Source: Marinobacterium iners DSM 11526 | Lineage (GTDB): Bacteria > Pseudomonadota > Gammaproteobacteria > Pseudomonadales > Balneatricaceae | Direction: 5' to 3' | NCBI RefSeq assembly: GCF_900107855.1 | Contig: NZ_FNRJ01000015.1 | Location: forward strand, 42,510-106,509 | DNA length: 64,000 nucleotides | Shown here: positions 38,736-51,878 of the stretch, in pieces | How the letters are laid out: every line of letters begins with the position of its first letter | Position numbering within the stretch: position 1 is the first letter of the stretch | Notes under the pieces: generated by a model | What the model was told of the DNA's origin: nothing | What the model saw: only the letters and a program-made list of their open reading frames with translations | The model's database searches: none | Made by a program: the position numbers and the translations under genes

Positions 38736-38919
38736 TTCGAGGAATACCCTCAGGCTGTATAGAAGGGTGTCGCATTTCAGAGTTAGATTAGCGCGCTATG
38801 AAACAGTTGAGGCTTTGGAACTCCATCACCACTCTGCAATTTTAGTCCTATAGATAGTGACCAGATCACATAGCAAAAGCCAATCACCCTAACAAGCCAC
38901 GCTTAAGATGCGAAACCAA

Positions 38920-38935
38920 TGTTTCACGTGAAACA
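38920..38935. promoter_or_regulatory. parS centromere-like site 2
   Basis: TGTTTCACGTGAAACA is a perfect 16-base palindrome matching the conserved ParB-binding parS sequence. It lies 1.4 kb from the first site, upstream of the gyrB terminator. The interval 38936-39169 has no gene. Confidence 0.95.
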
Positions 38936-39169
38936 TAAACAATGCCTCACATTTCGTGAGATCACATGGTGCTTTATTCCAGCTTGAATACGATGGGCAC
39001 TGATGATAAACATCATGATGTTGGCGTAGCAGCTAGGCTGAATATCTAGACGTTCACCGTAGACTTCAAACTTAATCTATCCGATAAGGATCGCAAAGCT
39101 AGAGTAACAGCAACTGGATCGGGGCACACTGATTAACGGAAGCTCAGCGTTTTTAGGTTTTTATGTCAC

Positions 39170-39195
39170 AAAAAAAGCAGCCAATGGCTGCTTTT
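39170..39195 (-). terminator. Rho-independent terminator after gyrB
   Basis: On the minus strand AAAGCAGCC pairs with GGCTGCTTT around ATT, followed by more T. It closes the dnaA-dnaN-recF-gyrB block. Confidence 0.93.
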
Positions 39196-39228
39196 GAAGC
39201 GTTTCATAATAAAAACGAAGTCGAAGAA

Positions 39229-42755
<3,527 letters not shown>

Positions 42756-42796
42756 CGGGAGATACAGACAGGGGGCCGAAAGGCCCCCGAAAACGG

Positions 42797-43900
42797 TCAC
42801 ATGCGCATCGGCATGACGACGTAGAGCGCATTGGGTTCGTCGTAGCCGCGAATCAGCGCGCTGCTGTTGGAGTCCAGCAGAGTGAAACGCACAACATCGG
42901 AGTTAAGGATCGACAGTACATCAAGCAAGTAGTTGACGTTGAAGCCGATCTCAAGCTGACCACCCTGATAGTCGACGGCAACGGTTTCTTCCGCTTCTTC
43001 CTGTTCAGGGTTATTGGCCATGACCTGCAGGTAACCATCAGTCAAAGTCAGGCGAACACCACGATACTTTTCATTCGACAGAATGGCGATGCGACTAAAA
43101 ACCTGACGCAACTCCTGGCGGTCTCCCAGCAGTTCCTTGTCGCCATTACGAGGAATGACACGCTGATAATCAGGAAACTTGCCGTCAACCAGTTTGGAGG
43201 TAAAGGTAAAATCACCGACATTGGCACGAATATGGTTGGCCCCGATCACCAGGCGAACACTCTCATCTCCGCCTTGAAGCAGGCGTGCCAGTTCCAAAAT
43301 ACCCTTGCGCGGCACAATGATCTGCTGCTGAGAGCTGCTGTCAGTCTCAACCGGACATACCGAGGTAGCCAGCCGGTGGCCATCGGTGGCGACACTGCGC
43401 AGCTCGCCCTCCTTGACCTCAAGCAACATGCCATTGAGGTAGTAACGCACATCCTGCTGTGCCATGGAAAAGCCGGTCTGATCGATCAGGCGACGCAACG
43501 AGGACTGTGGCAGCTTGAGCTCAAACGTCTCGGGGCTGTCTTCAACGTTGGGGAATTCCTGCGCCGGCAGCGTCGACAAGCTGAATCGGCTCCGCCCAGA
43601 CTTGATCATCATCTTCTGGCCGCTGAGCTCGAACTCGATACGGGCGTCATCAGACAGCGATTTACAGATATCCATCAGCTTGCGTGCCGGCACGGTAACG
43701 GAACCGGCTTCTGCAGGCTCATCCAGCTGCACACGGCCCACCAGCTCGACCTCTAGGTCGGTGCCGGTCAGTGAAAGCTGATCGCCTTCGGCCACCAACA
43801 GAATATTGGACAATACCGGCAGCGTCTGACGGCGTTCCACAACTCCCGCCACCAGCTGCAGTGGTTTAATGAGCGCTTCTCTGGATATAACAAGTCTCAT
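42797..43900 (-). CDS. dnaN: DNA polymerase III beta sliding clamp
   Basis: This ring-shaped processivity clamp has 367 residues, three domains of similar fold, beginning 'MRLVISREALIKPLQLVAGV' and ending 'NALYVVMPMRM', the conserved 'MPMR' C-terminus. 'ATDGHRLATSVCPVE' is the typical clamp motif. It follows dnaA by 29 bases and precedes recF after a GC hairpin (about 42771-42788) that lacks a T-run. Confidence 0.98.
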   Translation of the reverse strand: MRLVISREALIKPLQLVAGVVERRQTLPVLSNILLVAEGDQLSLTGTDLEVELVGRVQLDEPAEAGSVTVPARKLMDICKSLSDDARIEFELSGQKMMIKSGRSRFSLSTLPAQEFPNVEDSPETFELKLPQSSLRRLIDQTGFSMAQQDVRYYLNGMLLEVKEGELRSVATDGHRLATSVCPVETDSSSQQQIIVPRKGILELARLLQGGDESVRLVIGANHIRANVGDFTFTSKLVDGKFPDYQRVIPRNGDKELLGDRQELRQVFSRIAILSNEKYRGVRLTLTDGYLQVMANNPEQEEAEETVAVDYQGGQLEIGFNVNYLLDVLSILNSDVVRFTLLDSNSSALIRGYDEPNALYVVMPMRM

Positions 43901-43929
43901 GATTCTGGCTACCCTGTCAGGATCCTGTA

Positions 43930-45534
43930 CTACGCCGTCAGATGACGCAGCAGATTTTTGTAGTCTTCGGCAATATCGGTATCGGTTTCACGCAACTCTT
44001 TGATTTTACGACATGCATGCAACACCGTCGTGTGGTCGCGACCACCGAAGGCGTTACCGATTTCGGGCAAACTATGGTTGGTCAGTTCTTTCGCCAAACT
44101 CATCGCCATCTGGCGTGGCCGCGCCACCGAGCGGCTGCGACGCTTGGAGAGCAAATCAGCCACCTTGATCTTGTAGTAGTCGGCCACAACCCGCTGAATG
44201 TTATCAATACTAACCTGTTTGTCCTGTAACGCCAGCAGGTCTTTAAGTGATTCTTTAATAAAGGGAGTATTGATGGTGCTGCCCGTAAAGTGAGCATTCG
44301 CTATCACTCGTTTCAAAGCACCTTCGAGCTCACGCACATTGGAGCGAATTTTCTGCGCCAGGAAGAAAGCAGCATCGTCAGGCAAATTGACCCGCGCTTC
44401 CTGCGCCTTCTTCATCAGGATGGCCACACGGGTCTCAAGCTCCGGTGGTTCGATTGCAACGGTCAGTCCCCAGCCGAAGCGTGACTTGAGCCGTTCTTCA
44501 ACGCCGTGAATTTCCTTCGGATAGCGGTCGCTGGTCAGAATCATCTGCTGACCACCCTCAAGAAGGGCATTGAAGGTATGGAAGAACTCTTCCTGGGAAC
44601 GCTCTTTGCCGGCAAAGAACTGAATATCATCGATCAGCAGGGCATCAACGGACCGGTAGTACCGCTTGAAGTCATTGATTGCGTTCAGCTGCAGTGCCTT
44701 GACCATGTCAGCAACAAAGCGCTCGGAGTGAAGATAGACAATACGCGCATTCGGGTTGCGCTTGAGCATTTCGGTCCCGACCGCATGCATCAAGTGGGTT
44801 TTACCCAAACCAACGCCACCATATATAAACAGCGGGTTGTAGGAACCACCCGGATTGTCTGCAACCTGTTGTGCAGCCGCCAGGGCCAACTGGTTGGACT
44901 TACCCTGCACAAACGACTCGAAGGTGAACATCGGATTAAGGTTGGACTGATGGCGCACGCTGCCTTCAACTTCAACGCGACGCCCACCCATTGAGTTCAT
45001 GACAAGGCCCGAATCGACCGGTTCCTGCTGATCGAAAAAGCCCATCTGGGGAGTGGGCTCATCGCTCCATTCGTCAGCGCCTGCCTGATCGTCGGCCATA
45101 ACAGCCGGGGATGTCGTCTGCACGGGCGCTGCGGCAGGCGCAGCAACCGCAACGGGCTGGTGCTGTGACGCAACTGGAGCAGCGGGAGGAGAGGGCGCAC
45201 GCTGAACAGTCTGAGCAGCTTGCGCAGACTGACGACGGCTTCGGGTCGGGGCGGTACGATGCCGGGGTGTAGCCGCCATCGCTGCACTCTGCCCGGAGAC
45301 GTCCAGACGCACCTCGGTGCTCATGTCACCGGTGACTTCCGAAACCGCCTGCTGAATGCGGGCCAGAAACTTGTCCGCAACCCAGTCACGCACGAAACGG
45401 TTCGGCGCCAGCAGCAAAAGCTCCTGCGAAGCATCATCCTGAGCCCGCAAGGGCCTGATCCAGGTGTTGAATTGTTGGGCAGGGAACTCCTGCTGGAGAC
45501 TTCTCAGGCACTGTTCCCAAAGCTCTACCGACAT
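43930..45534 (-). CDS. dnaA: Chromosomal replication initiator DnaA
   Basis: This AAA+ initiator melts oriC and loads DnaB. Domain I is at the N-terminus ('[20 protein letters not shown]'). Domain II is a long Pro/Ala/Gln/Thr-rich linker (about residues 80-185). Domain III has Walker A '[15 protein letters not shown]' and Walker B region '[20 protein letters not shown]'. Domain IV has '[19 protein letters not shown]'. At 534 residues it is longer than E. coli DnaA (467) because of the linker. First gene of dnaA-dnaN-recF-gyrB. Confidence 0.98.
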   Translation of the reverse strand: MSVELWEQCLRSLQQEFPAQQFNTWIRPLRAQDDASQELLLLAPNRFVRDWVADKFLARIQQAVSEVTGDMSTEVRLDVSGQSAAMAATPRHRTAPTRSRRQSAQAAQTVQRAPSPPAAPVASQHQPVAVAAPAAAPVQTTSPAVMADDQAGADEWSDEPTPQMGFFDQQEPVDSGLVMNSMGGRRVEVEGSVRHQSNLNPMFTFESFVQGKSNQLALAAAQQVADNPGGSYNPLFIYGGVGLGKTHLMHAVGTEMLKRNPNARIVYLHSERFVADMVKALQLNAINDFKRYYRSVDALLIDDIQFFAGKERSQEEFFHTFNALLEGGQQMILTSDRYPKEIHGVEERLKSRFGWGLTVAIEPPELETRVAILMKKAQEARVNLPDDAAFFLAQKIRSNVRELEGALKRVIANAHFTGSTINTPFIKESLKDLLALQDKQVSIDNIQRVVADYYKIKVADLLSKRRSRSVARPRQMAMSLAKELTNHSLPEIGNAFGGRDHTTVLHACRKIKELRETDTDIAEDYKNLLRHLTA

Positions 45535-45597
45535 CCGTTTACTCCCAACCGCTCAGGCCTTAGAGTCCCGGGGGATCACAAAAATTCGAAGAGGAAC

Positions 45598-45628
45598 ATT
45601 CTAGCGCCTAAGGCAGTGGTTATCCACA
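45598..45628 (-). promoter_or_regulatory. dnaA: dnaA promoter with overlapping DnaA box
   Basis: On the minus strand the -10 is TAGAAT (45603-45598). A perfect DnaA box, TTATCCACA on the plus strand at 45620-45628, covers the -35 position, so autorepression by DnaA is expected. It is the only perfect box I find between dnaA and rpmH. Confidence 0.65.
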
Positions 45629-45934
45629 GTTATACTCGATTTTGTGTAAAAAATGCCGACCATGCGCCAAATCGGTATTTACCCCCACGCCAGCACTAAA
45701 ACTGGACGCGGCGTGAACAAAAAAAGGGTTAAAAACAGCTTTGCCATGTGGTTATAAACAAAACATCCTATTGTTTTTATAGAAAAAAAAGCACTTATAT
45801 ACAGAATTACACAATTTCATCACCAACAGGATACAGTTGCCATGGCCCGCGCCTGTTCCAGACAGTCGTTTAGGCCAGAGCCTGCATCCAGTGATCGATA
45901 GCTCGTGCAATTCACACCTCGCCTCAAAAAGTGT
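45629..45934. other. AT-rich dnaA-rpmH intergenic region
   Basis: The section contains A/T runs (for example 45720-45800) but no gene and no further good DnaA box. In Pseudomonas, oriC occupies this interval and has several boxes; here only one perfect box was found, so the origin assignment stays open. Confidence 0.5.
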
Positions 45935-45963
45935 TTGCAAGATAACCAGCAATCCCCTAGAAT
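45935..45963 (+). promoter_or_regulatory. Promoter of rpmH-rnpA
   Basis: TTGCAA (45935-45940) and TAGAAT (45958-45963), 17 bases apart, about 70 bases before rpmH. Confidence 0.7.
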
Positions 45964-46035
45964 TTCGCGTCTTGATTTTATACCCCGTGGATTATCAGCC
46001 ACCTCACGTACATCAGTGTAAGTAGGACTGAGGCA

Positions 46036-46170
46036 ATGAAAAGAACATTTCAACCCAGCGTTTTGAAACGCAAACGTAATCACGGTTTCCGTGCTCGCAT
46101 GGCAACTGCAAATGGCCGCCAGGTTCTGAACCGTCGTCGCGCTAAAGGTCGTAAGCGTCTGTCTGCTTGA
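46036..46170 (+). CDS. rpmH: 50S ribosomal protein L34
   Basis: The 44-residue basic protein begins '[20 protein letters not shown]' and ends '[12 protein letters not shown]', the standard L34 sequence. It is first of rpmH-rnpA-yidC. It was found directly from the sequence because of its small size. GAGG precedes the ATG. Confidence 0.98.
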   Translation: MKRTFQPSVLKRKRNHGFRARMATANGRQVLNRRRAKGRKRLSA

Positions 46171-46200
46171 TTCAGATTCTGAATAAGGTCGCATGACTGA

Positions 46201-46566
46201 ATGACCGATTTCCGATATCCCCGCCGTCTGCGGCTGCTGACGAGCGGGGATTTCTCGCGTGTATTTGACCGCGCAGATGTCAAAGTACCGGACCAGCACC
46301 TGCTGATTCTGGCCCGCCCCAATGATCTTGGTTATCCCAGGATCGGATTCGTAATCTCGAAGAAAAATGTCCGTCGGGCGGTGAAACGTAACCGCGTTCG
46401 GCGTATCATTCGCGAGTCTTTTCGCCTGCATCAGCATGAACTCCCGGCACTGGATATGATTATTCTCGCTCGCAAGGGCCTGGATACTCTTGAAGGCACC
46501 GAGTTGAATGCCGTTATCAGGCGCTGTTGGTCGCGTGCCGGCAAGAAAGCGCGAAAGCTCACATAA
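46201..46566 (+). CDS. rnpA: Ribonuclease P protein component
   Basis: This protein cofactor of RNase P, the tRNA 5'-end maturation enzyme, has 121 residues with the RNR box 'RAVKRNRVRRIIRESFRLHQ' and starts 'MTDFRYPRRLRLLTSGDFSR'. It follows rpmH by 30 bases. Unlike most relatives, no yidD is found between rnpA and yidC; only 21 bases separate them. Confidence 0.97.
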   Translation: MTDFRYPRRLRLLTSGDFSRVFDRADVKVPDQHLLILARPNDLGYPRIGFVISKKNVRRAVKRNRVRRIIRESFRLHQHELPALDMIILARKGLDTLEGTELNAVIRRCWSRAGKKARKLT

Positions 46567-46587
46567 CAAACTGATGGTTCTACCACC

Positions 46588-48264
46588 ATGGATGTACAGC
46601 GAGTCATACTGATTGCCGCTCTGGCACTGGTATCCTACCTGATGGTATTGCAGTGGAACGAGGATTACGGTCCCTCCCACCAGCCTGAACAACAGGTCAC
46701 CAGCTCTTCCGCCTATTCCACTGACCCGGCATCAGCCGTTTCAGAACTGCCACAGGCATCCGATGCTGCGGCAAGTGCAGATATTCCCCAGACCGGAACA
46801 GCTGCAGAGGGTGCCGCCCAAGCATCTGCCGCCAGCCTGATCAAGGTCCGCACTGACGTGCTCGAACTGCTGATCGACCCACGCGGTGGCGACATCATTC
46901 AGGCCGCTCTGCCACAACATCAGGGGGCACTGAATTCAACTCAGCCCTTTGTCCTGCTGGAGCAGAATGCCAACCGTACATATGTCGCTCAAAGCGGCTT
47001 GATCGGGCCCGACGGGCCTGATGCTAATGTCACGGGCAGGCCGCTTTACACCAGCGCTCAGACTGAATACACACTGGAAAACGATACCCTGACCGTGGAT
47101 CTTGGCCTCACCACCGACAAGGGTGTTGAAGTGACCAAACGCTTCACCTTTTTCCAGGGTGAATACCGGGTTGGTATGGAATACCTGATCAAGAACCCGA
47201 CAGAAGCACCTTTCCAGGGTGTGCTCTTCGGCCAGATCAAGCGTGATGGCTCGAGTGACCCCTCACAGCAGAACAGCATGGGCATGCAGTCCTATCTGGG
47301 CGCTGTTTTCTCCACCGCCACAAACAACTACCAGAAAGTTGATTTCGGCGATATGGATGATGAGCGGTTCAATGTCTCCAGCCCTGACGGCTGGGTCGCC
47401 ATGGTTCAGCACTATTTCCTCAGCGCATGGATACCGGAACCGGGCACCGAATACACCTACCAGTCCCGCAAGCTGAACGGCAATTACATTGCAGGCTTCC
47501 TGTCGCCCACCTTTACAGTGTCCCCAGGACAGTCTGAAACCGTCAGCGCCACTTTCTATGCCGGTCCCAAGGATGTTGATCAGCTCAAGCTGATTGCTCC
47601 TGACCTGGACCTGACCATCGACTACGGCTGGCTGTGGTGGATTGCCTCCCCACTGTACATGCTGCTGAAGTGGATTCACTCACTGGTTGGCAACTGGGGC
47701 CTTGCGATCATTGGCATCACCATCATCGTCAAGGCTGCGCTGTTCCATCTGAACGCCAAGGCGTTCCGCTCGATGGCGAAAATGCGCAAGTTCGGCCCTG
47801 AAATGGCGCGCCTGAAAGAGCTCTATGGCGACGATCGTCAGAAGATGTCTCAGGAAATGATGAAGCTGTACCAGAAAGAGAAGATCAATCCGCTGGGAGG
47901 CTGCCTGCCAATTCTGGTTCAGATGCCGATCTTCATCGCTCTGTACTGGGTACTGATGGAGTCCGTCGAACTGCGTCATGCGCCTTTCTACGGATACATT
48001 CAGGACCTGTCGCAGATGGACCCGTACTTCATTCTGCCGATTCTGATGGGCATCACCATGTTCATTCAGCAGATGCTGAACCCGACACCGCCCGACCCCA
48101 TGCAGGCGAAGCTGATGAAGATGCTGCCAGTGATCTTCACCTTCTTCTTCCTCTGGTTCCCGGCAGGTCTGGTTCTGTACTGGCTGGTGAACAACATTCT
48201 GTCGATTGCCCAGCAGTGGGTCATCAACAAACAGATCGAAGCAGGCAATGCTGCCAAAGACTAA
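46588..48264 (+). CDS. yidC: Membrane protein insertase YidC
   Basis: This insertase places Sec-dependent and independent proteins in the inner membrane. The 558-residue protein has an N-terminal anchor helix (about 5-22), a large periplasmic beta-supersandwich domain and a C-terminal five-helix core ('GNWGLAIIGITIIVKAALFH', 'NPLGGCLPILVQMPIFIALY', 'PAGLVLYWLVNNILSIAQQW'). It is typical of the Gram-negative type. A terminator follows. Confidence 0.98.
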   Translation: MDVQRVILIAALALVSYLMVLQWNEDYGPSHQPEQQVTSSSAYSTDPASAVSELPQASDAAASADIPQTGTAAEGAAQASAASLIKVRTDVLELLIDPRGGDIIQAALPQHQGALNSTQPFVLLEQNANRTYVAQSGLIGPDGPDANVTGRPLYTSAQTEYTLENDTLTVDLGLTTDKGVEVTKRFTFFQGEYRVGMEYLIKNPTEAPFQGVLFGQIKRDGSSDPSQQNSMGMQSYLGAVFSTATNNYQKVDFGDMDDERFNVSSPDGWVAMVQHYFLSAWIPEPGTEYTYQSRKLNGNYIAGFLSPTFTVSPGQSETVSATFYAGPKDVDQLKLIAPDLDLTIDYGWLWWIASPLYMLLKWIHSLVGNWGLAIIGITIIVKAALFHLNAKAFRSMAKMRKFGPEMARLKELYGDDRQKMSQEMMKLYQKEKINPLGGCLPILVQMPIFIALYWVLMESVELRHAPFYGYIQDLSQMDPYFILPILMGITMFIQQMLNPTPPDPMQAKLMKMLPVIFTFFFLWFPAGLVLYWLVNNILSIAQQWVINKQIEAGNAAKD

Positions 48265-48287
48265 AGGCATGCTCTGCAGGTAAAATG

Positions 48288-48313
48288 AAAAGGCTCCCAC
48301 GGGAGCCTTTTTC
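48288..48313 (+). terminator. Rho-independent terminator after yidC
   Basis: AAAAGGCTCCC and GGGAGCCTTTTT pair around AC, with the T-run in the second arm. Confidence 0.92.
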
Positions 48314-48333
48314 GTTGTGTTAAGGAGACCACC

Positions 48334-49701
48334 ATGCTCAGCAGTGCGCAGGACACCATCGCAGCCCAGGCAACGCCCCCCGGCCGAGGCGGTGTTGGAA
48401 TTATCAGACTGTCCGGGCCCGATGCGCTTACCATCGCGCAACAGCTGCTGGGCTTTACACCAAAACCCCGTTACGCCCACTACACCCCGTTCCTGGATGG
48501 ACAGGGCGGACAGCTGGACCAGGGCATTGCACTCTACTTTCCCAATCCCCACTCCTTCACTGGTGAAGATGTGGTTGAACTGCAGGGGCATGGCGGCCCG
48601 GTCATCATTGACCTTCTGTTGCAACGGGTGATCGCACTGGGCGCACGACTGGCACGCCCCGGAGAGTTTTCCGAGCGCGCTTTCCTCAACGACAAGCTGG
48701 ACCTGGCCCAGGCAGAAGCCATTGCGGATCTGATCGACAGCTCGTCAGAGCAGGCCGCACGTTGCGCACTGCGCTCACTGCAGGGCGCATTTTCCGAGCG
48801 TGTGCATGCACTGGTGGAGTCCCTGATTCAGCTACGCATCTATGTGGAAGCCGCCATCGACTTCCCAGAAGAAGAGATCGATTTTCTTGCAGATGGCAAG
48901 GTGCAGTCAGACCTGGCACTGATCCTCAAAAATCTGCAGCAGGTGCGTCAGGAAGCACGCCAGGGCAGTCTGTTGCGCGAAGGCATGAATGTAGTCATTG
49001 CAGGGCGCCCCAATGCCGGCAAGTCCAGCCTGCTCAACGCACTGGCAGGGCGAGACACCGCCATTGTCACCGACATAGAAGGTACAACACGCGATGTGCT
49101 GCGCGAGCATATCCATATTGATGGCATGCCGCTGCATATCATCGATACCGCCGGGCTTCGCGATGCCCCTGATGCTGTCGAGCGCATCGGTATTGACCGC
49201 GCCTGGGAAGAGATCCGCCGCGCCGACCGCATTCTGATGATGGTCGACAGCAGCCATTCAGCGACCACTGATCCCTCTCAGTTATGGCCCGAACTGGCCG
49301 ATCACCTTGACGACTTCAGCCATGTCACCCTGATTCGCAACAAAGCCGACCTGACCGGCGAACCGGTTGGCATGCGTCAGGAAGGTGAATACAGCCTGAT
49401 TTCTCTAAGTGCCAAACAGGGGCTGGGAATTGATCTGCTGCGCGAGCATCTAAAGCAGGTAATGGGTTTCAATGCCACAACGGAAGGCGGATTCATGGCA
49501 CGTCGCCGTCATGTCGATGCACTGGAACGCACTCGTCAGCTGCTTGAAACCGGAGCCAAACAGCTCGAAGCGCACGGAGCCGGCGAGCTGCTGGCCGAAG
49601 ATTTGCGCCAGGCACAACAAGTACTCAGCGAGATAACCGGTGAGTTCAGCTCGGATGATCTGCTCGGCAGAATCTTCAGCTCATTCTGTATCGGTAAGTA
49701 A
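48334..49701 (+). CDS. mnmE: tRNA modification GTPase MnmE
   Basis: With MnmG, this GTPase makes (c)mnm5U34 in tRNAs. The 455-residue protein has an N-terminal THF-binding domain, helical segments and an inserted G domain: '[16 protein letters not shown]' (G1), 'EGTTRDVL', '[20 protein letters not shown]' and 'NKAD'. It ends with 'FCIGK', the invariant C-terminal Cys motif. The expected partner mnmG, usually next, is absent; a Tad locus follows instead. Confidence 0.98.
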   Translation: MLSSAQDTIAAQATPPGRGGVGIIRLSGPDALTIAQQLLGFTPKPRYAHYTPFLDGQGGQLDQGIALYFPNPHSFTGEDVVELQGHGGPVIIDLLLQRVIALGARLARPGEFSERAFLNDKLDLAQAEAIADLIDSSSEQAARCALRSLQGAFSERVHALVESLIQLRIYVEAAIDFPEEEIDFLADGKVQSDLALILKNLQQVRQEARQGSLLREGMNVVIAGRPNAGKSSLLNALAGRDTAIVTDIEGTTRDVLREHIHIDGMPLHIIDTAGLRDAPDAVERIGIDRAWEEIRRADRILMMVDSSHSATTDPSQLWPELADHLDDFSHVTLIRNKADLTGEPVGMRQEGEYSLISLSAKQGLGIDLLREHLKQVMGFNATTEGGFMARRRHVDALERTRQLLETGAKQLEAHGAGELLAEDLRQAQQVLSEITGEFSSDDLLGRIFSSFCIGK

Positions 49702-49784
49702 GATCAATTTTTATCAAAATCAACATTGAACCTGTAGATTTCTTGGTTATCATGTACACGCTTTTATAAAGAAGGATTCGAGCC

Positions 49785-50645
49785 ATGGATACGGCGCCAA
49801 ATCTGATGTGGATGGCACTAGCCCTCACCTTCATCACCACGGCCCTCTTATCGTTATTGATTGTCAAATATGGCAAGTCACTGCTTTCAATCTACAACGT
49901 CAAAGTAGTAGGGCATGTAGACTCGCAACTTAAGCAAAACTTCGTTTCCACCTCACCGACCCAACTTCTTGCCGCCACAGCTTTGAGTTGCATCCTGTGT
50001 GTTGCGGCAGGCTTCTTCCTGTTTGGTTTCTTCGGCGTTGTGCCGGGGCTGATTGCTGGCCTGTCCACCCCCTGGATCTACCACTGGCTCGTCAAACGAA
50101 AGCGCCGAGAAGCGTTCGTCTACCAACTTCCAGATGCTCTTTCTTCACTATCAACATCCATGAAAGGCGGAGGCAGCCTGAGCAAAGGGCTCGAAATGCT
50201 TGCCATCAGGCAGCCCAGTCCCCTCTGCCAGGAGTTTTCATTGCTGGTCGCGGAAAACAGAGTGGGAAAAGATGTGGAAGAGTCTCTGAAAGACATGAAA
50301 GAGCGTCTTAAATGCCCAGAGCTCGAGCTTCTGAATATAGCCATATCCGTCTCTCGTAACGTTGGCGGTAACTTGGCGGATACACTTGAAATTCTGGCAG
50401 ACACTCTGAGAGAAAAAGCACAGGTCGAGGGCAAAATCGCGGCCCTGACAGCAACGGGCAAGGCACAAGGTTGGGTGATCAGCCTGCTGCCATTCGGTGT
50501 AGGGTTGGCTCTCTACTATCAAGAGCCCGAGAAAATGTCTGCTCTATTCAACGAGCCTTGGGGCTGGCTGATGCTGGCAGTCATGTCAGCCATGATGGTA
50601 TTGGCTGTCTGGTTAATCTATAAAATAGTTAATATCGATGTCTGA
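49785..50645 (+). CDS. tadB: Tad/Flp pilus inner-membrane platform protein TadB
   Basis: This 286-residue GspF-type membrane protein forms part of the Tad inner-membrane platform that the TadA ATPase drives. The N-terminal hydrophobic segments are followed by a cytoplasmic T2SSF domain: 'LPDALSSLSTSMKGGGSLSK', 'LKDMKERLKCPELELLNIAI', 'NVGGNLADTLEILADTLREK'. The C-terminus has two membrane helices. AAGGA precedes the ATG at 49785. It is the first gene of the locus and overlaps tadC by eight bases. Upstream promoter elements are not clear. Confidence 0.9.
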   Translation: MDTAPNLMWMALALTFITTALLSLLIVKYGKSLLSIYNVKVVGHVDSQLKQNFVSTSPTQLLAATALSCILCVAAGFFLFGFFGVVPGLIAGLSTPWIYHWLVKRKRREAFVYQLPDALSSLSTSMKGGGSLSKGLEMLAIRQPSPLCQEFSLLVAENRVGKDVEESLKDMKERLKCPELELLNIAISVSRNVGGNLADTLEILADTLREKAQVEGKIAALTATGKAQGWVISLLPFGVGLALYYQEPEKMSALFNEPWGWLMLAVMSAMMVLAVWLIYKIVNIDV

Positions 50646-51558
50646 ATCACTGCTTTACATATCCCTGGCGGCAATAGTCACCGCTGTAGTGCTGATCTCG
50701 CTGGTACCATTGGTGATTTTGAAAGCTGCCAAAGACCCTGATATCGAACTGATGTCGTCCGGCAGTGATAGCCTCGGCTTTTTTCTGAAGGCGCTGCGTC
50801 CACTACTTCGCGCCTACTCAAACGTTTTCTCGAAGAAAACAAAACCAGAAACCCTCGATATAATACGATTAAAACTTCTTCGAGCCGATTTGCTGTTCTC
50901 TCTAACTCCGAACGAATTCATCGCGCTACGACGGCTTTCATTGGCCCTCACCACAGGTTTCGGCTACCTGATCATTCAGATACTTGATATGCATGATGCC
51001 CCCAAAATAGTGGCAATATTGGGTGGCATGGCCGTTTTGGGCCATATCTACCCGGACATCTGGTTAAACGACACAATCAAGCAACGCAGAAATCAGATAG
51101 AGAAGGCATTTCCATTCCTACTGGATCTGCTGGTTCTGATGATGAGAGCGGGGCTTCCCTTCGCGGGGGCAATCCAGCAAGGCATCAACAAAATCCCCGA
51201 AGGGCCTCTAAAAAGAGAATTTGTTCGATACCAGCGTGATATCCGTACTGGGCTGGCGAGGGCTCAAGCACTGGAAAACCTTTCAACCCGCGTCGATATC
51301 CCTGCGATTACAAACTTCACCGCTGCCATTATTCAGGCCGAAGAGACCGGCGGTAGTATTACAAACATGTTGGCCACCCAAGCAAAGCAGCGAAGAAAGG
51401 AGCGCTTTCTGCGTGCCGAGAAAAAGGCTAATGAAGCACCCGTAAAAATGTTGCTCCCGCTTGTTGGACTGCTGTTCCCGATCACATTTATGATTATCAG
51501 CGTCCCTATCATTGTCCAGTTCTTGGATTCTGGGCTTGTAGAAAAGCTGTTGAAATGA
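50638..51558 (+). CDS. tadC: Tad/Flp pilus inner-membrane platform protein TadC
   Basis: This is the second GspF-like platform protein, 306 residues, with an N-terminal helix, a middle membrane region, and a T2SSF domain containing 'FPFLLDLLVLMMRAGLPFAG', 'EGPLKREFVRYQRDIRTGLA' and 'AIIQAEETGGSITNMLATQA', then 'LLPLVGLLFPITFMIISVPI' as a C-terminal helix. It pairs with TadB just upstream and overlaps the next gene by ATGA. Confidence 0.9.
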   Translation: MSESLLYISLAAIVTAVVLISLVPLVILKAAKDPDIELMSSGSDSLGFFLKALRPLLRAYSNVFSKKTKPETLDIIRLKLLRADLLFSLTPNEFIALRRLSLALTTGFGYLIIQILDMHDAPKIVAILGGMAVLGHIYPDIWLNDTIKQRRNQIEKAFPFLLDLLVLMMRAGLPFAGAIQQGINKIPEGPLKREFVRYQRDIRTGLARAQALENLSTRVDIPAITNFTAAIIQAEETGGSITNMLATQAKQRRKERFLRAEKKANEAPVKMLLPLVGLLFPITFMIISVPIIVQFLDSGLVEKLLK

Positions 51559-51878
51559 CGAGTGTGGCAGAGTTGCAGTTTGAATGGATGGATACTTTTT
51601 CAAAGCGCCTTACTGGGGCTCTTACACGCCCGATTGACAAAACACGTACAATATTAGTTTTTTCACCTGGTGGCTCCATACATACTTTTTTCATGCGATA
51701 TGACTTACATATATTTTTCCTGGATGCCGAATACAAGATTATAAAAGGCTACCCGGACGTGAAGCCATGGCGTGTAGTTAAAGCACCGCAGGGTACTCAC
51801 TACGTGGCCGAATCGGCTGCAAGCATTCCATATATGACTGTTCTGTCGAAACTCACTTATCTTATGGCCGTAAAATGA
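51555..51878 (+). CDS. DUF192 domain protein
   Basis: A 107-residue protein with the DUF192 core: 'IHTFFMRYDLHIFFLDAEYK' and 'VKPWRVVKAPQGTHYVAESA'. The family forms a small beta-rich fold of unknown role. DUF192 genes occur in several Tad loci, as here between tadC and a TPR lipoprotein, and the genes overlap by ATGA at both ends. No signal peptide is seen, so it is probably cytosolic. Assembly help for the pilus is a guess from position. Confidence 0.75.
   Translation: MTSVAELQFEWMDTFSKRLTGALTRPIDKTRTILVFSPGGSIHTFFMRYDLHIFFLDAEYKIIKGYPDVKPWRVVKAPQGTHYVAESAASIPYMTVLSKLTYLMAVK

Noticed and set aside
42771..42788. GC hairpin after dnaN as a terminator
   Set aside because: The perfect GGGGGCC/GGCCCCC stem lacks a T-run on the dnaN side and recF follows closely; it may be attenuating but is not a clear terminator.
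45535..46035. dnaA-rpmH interval as a canonical multi-box oriC
   Set aside because: Only one perfect DnaA box was found and it overlaps the dnaA promoter; evidence is too thin to call the origin here.
46567..46587. yidD between rnpA and yidC
   Set aside because: The gap is only 21 bases, so no yidD can fit; no overlapping frame with its Cys motif was seen.
45820..46692. 290-codon minus-strand ORF opposite rpmH-rnpA
   Set aside because: It lies antisense to rpmH, rnpA and the start of yidC, with no ribosome-binding site and no family pattern; the plus-strand genes are certain.
47680..48624. 314-codon minus-strand ORF opposite yidC/mnmE
   Set aside because: Shadow of strongly biased codons in yidC and mnmE; the predicted protein is His/Gln-rich with no recognisable domain.
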